Assembly (NCBI GenBank): GCA_035656415.1
Contig: DASRSM010000200.1
Location: 1 to 8,205 of the forward strand
Direction of reading: 5' to 3'
DNA length: 8,205 nucleotides
Source of the DNA: JAFAHZ01 sp035656415
GTDB lineage: Bacteria; Vulcanimicrobiota; Vulcanimicrobiia; Vulcanimicrobiales; Vulcanimicrobiaceae
Part shown: one piece after another, positions 1 to 5,445 of the stretch
Numbering within the stretch: position 1 is the first letter of the stretch
How the letters are laid out: each line of letters begins with the position of its first letter
Notes under the pieces: generated by a model
Seen by the model: the letters and a program-made list of their open reading frames with translations, nothing else
Database searches by the model: none
What the model was told of the DNA's origin: nothing
Position numbers and translations under genes: made by a program

Positions 1-957
1 GAGAGGGAGGTCGAGCCGTACTGGATCATGGGGAAGCAGTACACGTTTGCCGACCGTACGTTCCAGTCGAACACCGGCCCCAGTTTTCCGGCGCATCTCT
101 ACCTGATTGCGGGCCAGGCCGGCTTCACCGCGAGTAATCCAAATCAGTTGGGCACCACGCGCTTTGCGTGGGGCTGCGACTCGCCGCCCGACGCACGCGT
201 TTCGCTCATCGGCGTCGACGGCAGCGAAATCGAGCCCGGCATCTATCCGTGCCTCGATTTCGAAACGCTTGCAGACGTCGCCCACGCTAACGGCGTGACG
301 TGGCGCTACTACGCGCCGGGCCTCAATCAACTCGGCAATATTTGGTCGGCGTTCGATGCGATCAAACACATTCGGTTCTCGCCGCGTTGGCAAAACGTCG
401 TCTCGCCCGAGACGCGCGTTATCAACGACTCGGTTATCGGCGACATTCCTTCGATTACGTGGGTCGTGCCCACGATGCAGAACTCAGATCATCCGTTTCC
501 GAATCGCACGACGAAAAAAGACGTCGGTGTGAAAGGGTCGTTCGGTCCCGAGTGGGTCGCGTCGGTCGTCAACGCCATCGGACACGGACCGTTTTGGAGT
601 TCCACCGCAATTATCGTCGTCTGGGACGACTGGGGCGGCTGGTACGACCACGTCGTTCCCCCGCGGCTCGATCGCATGGGGCTCGGACCGCGCGTGCCGA
701 TGATCGTCATCTCGCCATGGGCGAGGCGTCATTACGTGTCGCACCAGCAGCACGAGTTCGGCAGCATCCTGAAGTTCACGGAAGAAGCGTTCAGCTTGCC
801 GTCACTCCACACGACGGACGAACGCTCCGACGATCTGCGCGACTGCTTCGACTTCTCGCAAGCCTTTGTGCCGTTTCAAACGATACCAACGTTCAGGCGT
901 GCGGCGTTCTTTACCGACCCCTCGCGCGAGGACGTCCCGCCGGACGACGACTACTAG
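1..957 (+). CDS. Phospholipase C-type phosphoesterase, 5' end missing
   Basis: The frame is open from base 1, so the ATG at 28 is an internal Met and the gene begins upstream; 318 residues are visible. It matches the phosphoesterase family PF04185 (bacterial non-specific phospholipase C and acid phosphatase, alkaline-phosphatase fold). Seen, numbering from the Met at 28: YTFADRTFQSNTGPSFPAHL (residues 5-24), the conserved segment near the nucleophile region; CLDFETLADVAHANGVTWRYY (75-95); WDDWGGWYDHV (199-209), whose acidic pair is expected to bind the active-site metal; and GPRVPMIVISPWA (220-232) followed by an EFGSILKF element. The N-terminal ENRSFDH-like metal motif and any signal peptide lie outside the window. 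Such enzymes usually hydrolyse phospholipid or other phosphate esters outside the cytoplasm. The substrate cannot be read from the sequence. The acidic tail ends in DDDY. Confidence 0.9.
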   Translation, partial: EREVEPYWIMGKQYTFADRTFQSNTGPSFPAHLYLIAGQAGFTASNPNQLGTTRFAWGCDSPPDARVSLIGVDGSEIEPGIYPCLDFETLADVAHANGVTWRYYAPGLNQLGNIWSAFDAIKHIRFSPRWQNVVSPETRVINDSVIGDIPSITWVVPTMQNSDHPFPNRTTKKDVGVKGSFGPEWVASVVNAIGHGPFWSSTAIIVVWDDWGGWYDHVVPPRLDRMGLGPRVPMIVISPWARRHYVSHQQHEFGSILKFTEEAFSLPSLHTTDERSDDLRDCFDFSQAFVPFQTIPTFRRAAFFTDPSREDVPPDDDY

Positions 958-983
958 GGCGTCGGGGCAGGAAAGCGCCCTAG

Positions 984-1211
984 GCTATCGAGCAGATCGA
1001 CGGCGTGACCGTGCCGCATCCCATCTGGGCCGACAGCGTGGTCATTCCGCGCCGAAAGCCCGGCGTCAATGGCTCCTGGACTCCCGGCTCGCTAACAATG
1101 GTCGTCAACTTTCGACCGCCGGTCATTGCGGGAGAGTTCGTCTTCCACTGTCACATCCTCGATCACGAGGACAGCGGAATGATGGCAAAGATTCGAGCGG
1201 TCGCGCCTTAG
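984..1211 (+). pseudogene. Multicopper oxidase C-terminal remnant
   Basis: After an in-frame TAG at 981-983 the frame reads AIEQIDGVTVPHPIWADSVV and ends with FVFHCHILDHEDSGMMA. The HCHxxxHxxxGM pattern is the terminal copper-binding motif of multicopper oxidases (type 1 and trinuclear ligands), and IDG...P.W.DSVVIP is the segment that normally precedes it. Everything upstream, including the HPFHxH copper motif and the first cupredoxin domains, is absent. There is no Shine-Dalgarno before the GTG at 1005. About 75 codons remain open, so the remnant may be fairly recent, or the join could be an assembly artefact. It could not form a complete copper centre alone. Its TAG overlaps the stop codon of the convergent desaturase gene by two bases. 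Confidence 0.75.
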
Positions 1212-2086
1212 GCGGCGTTATGATCCGCCGGCATGGCGACCGAACGGGCGTTTGCGAGTCCGTTCAAGCGCGCCTTCATCCGTTCGCTCGGCACGCGAAT
1301 CCGGTCGGCGAGGCGCAAGAACGCGAGCAGCTTGACGTGCCACCACGTCACGTCGATCTCGAACCAGCGCATTCCATGGCGCGCCGAGAACGGAAACGCG
1401 TGATGGTTGTTGTGCCAACCCTCACCGAATGAAATGAGCGCGACCCACCAACAGTTGGTGGACCGGTCCGTCGTTTGATAGGTGCGATAGCCCAGCATGT
1501 GCGCGGCACTGTTGACGAACCACGTCGAGTGGTAGCAGAAGACGAGTCGCGCGAAAATGCCCCACACGACCCACGACCATCCGCCGATCGCCAATAGCAA
1601 GAATCCGAGCGCGAATTGCAGCGGCAAGCTCAGCCAACGCAGCGCGCGATAGAACGGGTCCGCACACAGATCGGGGGCGTAACGTTGGATTTCTTCTTCG
1701 CTCGGAAGGGCGACGTTCTCGCGATAGAGCCAGTCCATGTGCGCCCACTTGAAGCCCAAGTGAATGCTGTGCGGGTCGCCTTCCCGATCGGCGTGGGCGT
1801 GGTGTTTGCGATGTACGGCCACCCACTCGATCGGATCGCCTTGCATGGCCAGGGTTCCGCAAACTGCCAGCGCGTATTCGAGCGGCTTACGCAGGCGCAA
1901 GCTCCGGTGCGTCAACGTGCGGTGATAACACAGCGTTATCCCGAGAACGCCCGTAATGTAGGCGATGATGCCCGCAACCGCGAGTGCCGGCCATTGAAAG
2001 AATGCGGGCCACAGTGCGGCCAGTGCGCAAACGTGAACGATGCTTAACGCAATGCCGTTCAAACGGCTGTGGTTGTCGCGACTCAT
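1208..2086 (-). CDS. Fatty-acid delta-9-type desaturase (membrane di-iron)
   Basis: A 292-residue protein of the membrane fatty-acid desaturase family (PF00487), of the acyl-CoA/acyl-lipid delta-9 (Ole1/DesC-like) subgroup. All three histidine boxes that hold the di-iron centre are present: YHRTLTHRS with H55 and H60, VHRKHHAH with H92, H95 and H96, and GEGWHNNHHAFP with H225, H228 and H229. H186 and H196 (HSTWFVNSAAH) are extra conserved histidines of the subgroup. Two hydrophobic spans lie at about 12-51 and two more at about 154-182. No fused cytochrome b5 domain is seen, so electrons must come from a separate ferredoxin or reductase. The role is to insert a cis double bond in membrane acyl chains and so control fluidity. 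The upstream Shine-Dalgarno is weak (TTAGG, 5 nt from ATG), and only 24 nt separate the start from the terminator hairpin. Confidence 0.93.
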   Translation of the reverse strand: MSRDNHSRLNGIALSIVHVCALAALWPAFFQWPALAVAGIIAYITGVLGITLCYHRTLTHRSLRLRKPLEYALAVCGTLAMQGDPIEWVAVHRKHHAHADREGDPHSIHLGFKWAHMDWLYRENVALPSEEEIQRYAPDLCADPFYRALRWLSLPLQFALGFLLLAIGGWSWVVWGIFARLVFCYHSTWFVNSAAHMLGYRTYQTTDRSTNCWWVALISFGEGWHNNHHAFPFSARHGMRWFEIDVTWWHVKLLAFLRLADRIRVPSERMKARLNGLANARSVAMPADHNAA

Positions 2087-2110
2087 TGCAGCCTAACTGT
2101 TACCCAAAAC

Positions 2111-2145
2111 AAAAAGAGCCTGCCGGTGAGGGCAGGCTCTTTTTT
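2111..2145 (-). terminator. Bidirectional intrinsic terminator
   Basis: A perfect 14-bp inverted repeat: GAGCCTGCC (2116-2124) with five A before it pairs with GGCAGGCTC (2131-2139) followed by T2140-2145, around a 6-nt loop (2125-2130). Both strands have a GC-rich stem followed by a U-tract, so it can act in either direction. It begins 6 nt beyond the zinc-ribbon stop codon and is placed to end that minus-strand transcript. The desaturase, also on the minus strand, starts 24 nt further on. Confidence 0.9.
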
Positions 2146-2151
2146 CAGCGT

Positions 2152-2451
2152 TTAACGATACGACGGACGTGCGCTGAAACAGTCGCGGCAATACACCGGC
2201 TTGTCGCCGCGCGGCTGGAACGGAACTTCCGCTACGCCGCCACATTGACTGCAGGTGGCCTTGAACATTTCGCGCTGGCGACCGCCGCCGCCACCGCTCT
2301 GCGAACGTCCGGCTTTGCGGACGGCGCGACAGTCCTGGCAACGGCTGGGCTTGTTGGTGAAGCCCTTCATCGCGTAGAATTCTTGTTCGCCGGAAGTGAA
2401 CGGGAACTGACGTCCGCAATCGACGCACGTCAGCATTTCATTGTTATACAT
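2152..2451 (-). CDS. Double zinc-ribbon protein (CxxC-x17-CxxC type)
   Basis: A 99-residue soluble protein with two predicted zinc sites. The N-terminal half has C9VDC12 and C38QDC41 around FPFTSGEQEFYAMKGF, the pattern of the 'probable zinc-ribbon' family (zf-trcl, PF13451 as I recall). The C-terminal half has CSQC and CRDC separated by exactly 17 residues (GGVAEVPFQPRGDKPVY), matching the CxxC-x17-CxxC domain (TIGR04272 as I recall). A basic, glycine-rich linker (about residues 46-60) joins them. Proteins of this build are common in uncultured bacterial lineages and their function is not established; nucleic-acid binding is a guess from the zinc ribbons and basic linker. The ATG at 2451 is preceded by GAGGAG at an unusually long 15-nt spacing. 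Confidence 0.85.
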   Translation of the reverse strand: MYNNEMLTCVDCGRQFPFTSGEQEFYAMKGFTNKPSRCQDCRAVRKAGRSQSGGGGGRQREMFKATCSQCGGVAEVPFQPRGDKPVYCRDCFSARPSYR

Positions 2452-2454
2452 AGT

Positions 2455-2472
2455 AGACTAACGAGTCTCCTC
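2455..2472 (-). promoter_or_regulatory. Shine-Dalgarno and hairpin before the zinc-ribbon gene
   Basis: On the minus strand GAGGAG (2467-2472) is the only good Shine-Dalgarno, 15 nt from the ATG. The gap holds an inverted repeat, AGACT-CGTT-AGTCT (2455-2468), whose 5' arm overlaps the last two bases of the Shine-Dalgarno. If folded, the hairpin would shorten the effective spacing or mask part of the site. This is a reading of base pairing only. Confidence 0.4.
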
Positions 2473-2537
2473 AAAAGGTGTGCTTTTTCGTTCTCGGGAT
2501 CCGACTCGCTAGTACTCGGGGTGCTCGCGGACTTCAC

Positions 2538-2557
2538 TCGGTAACCGAATCACTATA
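2538..2557 (-). promoter_or_regulatory. Candidate promoter of the zinc-ribbon gene with inverted repeat
   Basis: The minus strand carries TATAGT (2552-2557), a 5/6 match to the sigma70 -10 box, but no convincing -35 box at 16-18 nt. An 11-nt inverted repeat TCGGT-A-ACCGA (2538-2548) sits where transcription would start, a position typical of an operator. The implied leader is about 90 nt. This is weak evidence. Confidence 0.3.
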
Positions 2558-2596
2558 CACCATCGAGGGTCCAAAAGGATGCAACGGGGCCCAGAT

Positions 2597-2626
2597 TTGA
2601 CGGCCCCGGGGGCGATATGGCATACT
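2597..2626 (+). promoter_or_regulatory. Candidate sigma70-type promoter for the rpsR operon
   Basis: TTGACG (2597-2602, 5/6 to the -35 consensus) is followed after 18 nt by CATACT (2621-2626, 4/6 to the -10 consensus). Transcription would start near 2633 and give a GC-rich leader of about 145 nt before rpsR. Nothing coding was found between 2452 and 2778, so the operon promoter should lie in this stretch. Confidence 0.45.
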
Positions 2627-2665
2627 GCCGCGGGGGCTCGGGCACTCGTCTGGGCCGCCGTAAAC

Positions 2666-2696
2666 CCGCCGCCGGGGGCCACCCCCGCAGCGGTGG
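2666..2696 (+). other. Very stable GC-rich hairpin in the rpsR leader
   Basis: CGGGGG (2673-2678) pairs with CCCCCG (2682-2687) across a CCA loop. The stem continues with CCGC (2669-2672) to GCGG (2690-2693) past a two-base CA bulge, then CCG (2666-2668) to TGG (2694-2696) with one wobble, giving 13 pairs in all. No T-run follows, so it is not a classic terminator. It may be a leader structural element or just GC-rich spacer. Confidence 0.45.
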
Positions 2697-2719
2697 TGCC
2701 GCGAACTGATCGCGTCACC

Positions 2720-2772
2720 TGGCTAGGGTCGCTTTCCCGTGGGGACGACCGCCAACCACCTAGTCGAAAGGA
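2720..2772 (+). promoter_or_regulatory. Structured leader and Shine-Dalgarno of rpsR; candidate S6:S18-type autoregulatory motif
   Basis: An outer stem 2720-2727/2759-2766 (8 pairs, two wobbles; core CTAGG/CCTAG) encloses an inner hairpin: GTCG 2728-2731 with CGAC 2746-2749, a CTT bulge, TCCC 2735-2738 with GGGA 2742-2745, and loop GTG. The 3' side between the stems is an unpaired stretch starting at 2750; CCG lies at 2749-2751. The Shine-Dalgarno AAAGGA (2767-2772) abuts the outer stem, 6 nt before the GTG start. A CCG in a bulge between a stem and a hairpin is the published description of the S6:S18 complex-binding motif in leaders of S6/S18 operons. The match here is by shape and position, not by alignment. 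Confidence 0.4.
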
Positions 2773-2778
2773 CAATCC

Positions 2779-3024
2779 GTGGCAACGAAACCCAAGCGGC
2801 CCCCCAAAGAGCGGCGCCCGAAGCGCAAGCCGTGCAATTTCTGCGCGGATAAGGTGCTCGACATCAGCTATCGCGATCTCAACCGGCTCAAGAAGTACGT
2901 CTCGGAGCGCGGCAAGATCGTTCCGCGCCGTATTTCCGGAAACTGCGCCAAACATCAGCGCATGATCACCGTGGCGATCAAGCGCGCGCGGGTCATCGCG
3001 TTTCTCCCCTACGTTTCGGAGTAG
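2779..3024 (+). CDS. rpsR: Ribosomal protein bS18, zinc-binding form
   Basis: An 81-residue protein with the S18 signature: YRDLNRLKKYVSERGKIVPR (31-50), ISGNCAKHQRMITVAIKRAR (52-71) and the terminal ALLPY-like AFLPY. S18 sits on the platform of the small ribosomal subunit as a heterodimer with S6. This copy has C19, C22, C56 and H59 (CNFC and GNCAKHQR), the set expected of the zinc-ribbon ('C+') form; E. coli and Thermus S18 lack this set. The start is GTG with AAAGGA 6 nt upstream. The N-terminus is very basic, as usual. rplI follows after 6 nt, its Shine-Dalgarno GGAG (3018-3021) lying inside the last codons of rpsR. The usual upstream partners rpsF and ssb are not adjacent. Confidence 0.97.
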   Translation: MATKPKRPPKERRPKRKPCNFCADKVLDISYRDLNRLKKYVSERGKIVPRRISGNCAKHQRMITVAIKRARVIAFLPYVSE

Positions 3025-3030
3025 CCGCGC

Positions 3031-3477
3031 GTGAAGCTCATTCTCCAAAGCGACGTCAAGGCGCTGGGAAAGAGGGGCGACGTCGTCGACGTCGCCGAGG
3101 GCTACGCACGCAATTTTCTGTTGCCGCGTAAGCTCGCAACCGAAGCCGACAAGGGCGCATTAGCGCAGCTCGGATCGCAAAAGAAGGCGAAAGAGCGCCG
3201 CGACGCCCAAACGCTGGCCGACGCCAAGGCGCTGGCCGACCGGTTGGCCGCCGCGAAGCTCGCAGTCAAGGCGAAGGCGGGCGGAAACGGCAAGCTCTTC
3301 GGCGCCGTGACGAACGCCGACGTCGCGACCGCGATCCAGGACGCGCTCTCCGTGGCCGTCGACAAGCACAAGATCGAAATCAAGAGCCAGATCAAAGCGC
3401 TCGGGTCGTATCCGGTCGAGATCAAACTCCACAAGAACGTCGTCGCCAAGGCGACCGTCGACGTTGTCTCAGCGTAA
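3031..3477 (+). CDS. rplI: Ribosomal protein bL9
   Basis: A 148-residue protein, the normal length for L9. The N-terminal domain (1-40) carries MKLILQSDVKALGKRGDVVD and EGYARNFLLPRKLA, the 23S rRNA-binding signature. A long charged helix (about 41-75) connects to the C-terminal domain (about 80-148), which has GKLFGAVTNADVATAI and ALGSYPVEIKLHKNVVAKATV. L9 projects from the base of the L1 stalk of the large subunit and helps reading-frame fidelity. The start is GTG with GGAG 9 nt upstream. The last codons form one arm of an inverted repeat that reaches into the start codon of the next gene, so its translation is probably coupled to lonC. Confidence 0.97.
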   Translation: MKLILQSDVKALGKRGDVVDVAEGYARNFLLPRKLATEADKGALAQLGSQKKAKERRDAQTLADAKALADRLAAAKLAVKAKAGGNGKLFGAVTNADVATAIQDALSVAVDKHKIEIKSQIKALGSYPVEIKLHKNVVAKATVDVVSA

Positions 3478-3489
3478 GAAGACAACGTG
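3461..3489 (+). promoter_or_regulatory. Hairpin joining the rplI stop to the lonC start
   Basis: ACGTTGTCT (3461-3469) and AGACAACGT (3480-3488) are a perfect 9-bp inverted repeat with a 10-nt loop. The loop holds the rplI stop TAA (3475-3477). The 3' arm takes in the first two bases of the lonC GTG (3487-3489) and the end of its weak Shine-Dalgarno AAGAAG (3476-3481). A ribosome finishing rplI would open the stem, which suggests translational coupling. No T-run follows, so it is not an intrinsic terminator. Confidence 0.55.
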
Positions 3490-5445
3490 GCGAGCGCACA
3501 GCTCTACGTTTCACGATTTCGCCGGAAGTTTGGCGTCGAAGACGAGCTGAGCCGCTACGTCGGCGCGCTCTACGAGATGCTTTCTTCGGTGCTGGGGCAG
3601 GACAAGGTCGTTCTGCGCGCCGGCAAGGTCAACGCGCTGAAGATGATGCGTTCGCACCATCTCCCGGATCGTTTGTGCGCGCTGCAGCGTTTGGTCTTCG
3701 AAGATCCGACGCTCGAACGCGCGACGACGCGCGCGCTGCAACGCCGCGTCATTGCGGAGATCGAAGAAGCGATGGCCGATCTCATCGCGCAGCGGCACGC
3801 GGAAGAAGCGATCGAGCGCCGTGTGAACGAGAAGATGGCCGAGCGGCATCAGGAGTACCTCAAGGATCTCAAGCTCGAGGCGCTGCGTGAAAGCGGCGGT
3901 CCCGAGACGCCCGCCTCGCAGGCGAAGCTCGAAGAGCTCGAGGCGCTTTCGGCCCGCACGTTGGCGGCCTCGGCGCTGCAGCAGCTGCGTCCGCAGTCGC
4001 TGCGCGAGATCGTCGGTCAAGAAGCCGCCGTTAAGGCGCTGCTCGCAAAAGTCAGCTCACCCTACCCGCAGCACGTAATTCTCTACGGGCCGCCGGGCGT
4101 CGGCAAGACGACGGTCGCGCGGCTGGCCCTCGAGGTCGCAAAATCGCGTCCGTACACGCCGTTCGCAAAAGACGCGCCGTTCGTCGAATCGAGCGGCACG
4201 ACGCTGCGGTGGGATCCGCGCGAAACGATCAACCCGCTGCTGGGCAGCGTTCACGATCCGATTTATCAAGGCAGCCGGCGCGAGTTCGCCGAGGCCGGCG
4301 TGCCCGAACCGAAGCTGGGATTGGTCTCGCGCGCGCACGGCGGCGTGCTGTTCATCGACGAGATCGGCGAAATGGACGGGTCGCTGCAGTCGCGTCTACT
4401 GAAGGTGCTCGAAGATAAGCGCGTCAAGTTCGAATCGTCGTATTACGACGAAAACGCGCCAAACGTCCCCGAGTACGTCAAGCGTCTCTTCCGCGAAGGC
4501 GCGCCGGCGGATTTCATCTTGATCGGCGCGACCACGCGCGAACCCGAGGATATCGATCCGGCGATTCGCTCGCGCTGCGCGGAGATTTTCTTTTCACCGT
4601 TGACGCAGCATCAAATCGTCACGATCGTGCAGGCCGCGATCCGGCGGTTGGGCGCCAAAGCGGCGCGCGGCGTTCCGCAGTTGATCGCGTCGTACACGAT
4701 CGAAGGCCGCAAGGCGGTGCAGATCGTCGCCGACGCGTTCGGGCAAGCGCTTTACCGTCTGTATCCGAACAAACGCGCCGCGGTCATGAAGAATCCCACG
4801 ATCGGCGAAGACGACGTGCGCGCGGTCGTGCAGACGAGCCGTCTGGTTCAGCATACGCCGGTAAAGGGGCGCGCCAAGCGTGAGATCGGCAAAACCTTCG
4901 GACTCGGCGTCTTGCACTATCTCGGCAGCCTCATCGAAATCGAAGCCGTTGCGTTTCCATCGTCGCAGGCGGCCAAGGGCACGATTCGCTTCAACGAAAC
5001 CGCGGGAACGATGGCCAAGGACTCCGTGTTCAATGCGACGAGCGTGCTGCGTGCGCATACCGGCGTCGACATGGCCAACTACGACGTGCACGTCAACGTC
5101 GTGGGCGGAGGTAATATCGACGGCCCGTCGGCCGGCCTGGCGATCTTCCTGGCGCTCTACTCGGCCGTGACCAAAACGCCGCTTCCGCAAGACGTGGCCA
5201 TTACGGGCGAGCTCTCGATCCAAGGAAAGGTCCGCGGCGTCGGAGGCATCGTCGAGAAGCTCTACGCGGCGCGCCAAGCGGGGATGCGCTGCGTCATCGT
5301 CCCCAAAGAGAACGCACGCGAGATCGACGCGTCGTTGGCCGGCGTCGACGTCGTGCCGGTGACCGGGGTCGAGCAAGTACTGCGCGAGTTGGGCTTGCGC
5401 CGGCGCGGCCGCACCCCGGCAAAAAACCGCCGCCGCAGCCGATAG
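3487..5445 (+). CDS. lonC: LonC-type ATP-dependent protease
   Basis: A 652-residue Lon-family protease. Domains in order: a helical, charged N-terminal region with likely coiled coil (about 84-160), including the Lon-like ERHQEYLKDLKLEAL; an AAA+ module with Walker A GPPGVGKT (201-208), Walker B GGVLFIDE (285-292) and sensor/arginine region ATTREPEDIDPAIRSRC; and a C-terminal protease domain with Ser548 in DGPSAG and Lys591 in GGIVEKLYAARQAGM. The Ser-Lys spacing of 43 equals that of E. coli Lon (S679/K722). There are no membrane segments, unlike archaeal LonB. The layout best fits the LonC group first described from spore-forming Firmicutes (TIGR02903). Both ATPase motifs look intact, unlike the ATPase-defective Meiothermus LonC. 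A very basic tail (638-652) ends the protein. The GTG start lies 9 nt after rplI. Confidence 0.85.
   Translation: MASAQLYVSRFRRKFGVEDELSRYVGALYEMLSSVLGQDKVVLRAGKVNALKMMRSHHLPDRLCALQRLVFEDPTLERATTRALQRRVIAEIEEAMADLIAQRHAEEAIERRVNEKMAERHQEYLKDLKLEALRESGGPETPASQAKLEELEALSARTLAASALQQLRPQSLREIVGQEAAVKALLAKVSSPYPQHVILYGPPGVGKTTVARLALEVAKSRPYTPFAKDAPFVESSGTTLRWDPRETINPLLGSVHDPIYQGSRREFAEAGVPEPKLGLVSRAHGGVLFIDEIGEMDGSLQSRLLKVLEDKRVKFESSYYDENAPNVPEYVKRLFREGAPADFILIGATTREPEDIDPAIRSRCAEIFFSPLTQHQIVTIVQAAIRRLGAKAARGVPQLIASYTIEGRKAVQIVADAFGQALYRLYPNKRAAVMKNPTIGEDDVRAVVQTSRLVQHTPVKGRAKREIGKTFGLGVLHYLGSLIEIEAVAFPSSQAAKGTIRFNETAGTMAKDSVFNATSVLRAHTGVDMANYDVHVNVVGGGNIDGPSAGLAIFLALYSAVTKTPLPQDVAITGELSIQGKVRGVGGIVEKLYAARQAGMRCVIVPKENAREIDASLAGVDVVPVTGVEQVLRELGLRRRGRTPAKNRRRSR

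Noticed and set aside
28..30. ATG at 28 as the true start of the phosphoesterase
   Set aside because: The frame is open to base 1 and the residues before it (EPYWIMGKQYTFADR) continue the family homology; the N-terminal metal motif would be lost.
957..980. GGGCG/CGCCC inverted repeat as a terminator after the phosphoesterase
   Set aside because: Only 5 pairs, a 14-nt loop and no T-run.
2509..3048. Open frames on both strands across the rpsR leader (minus 2509-3048 and plus 2579-2965)
   Set aside because: They overlap rpsR in another frame, have no plausible ribosome binding site or motif, and cross the structured leader.
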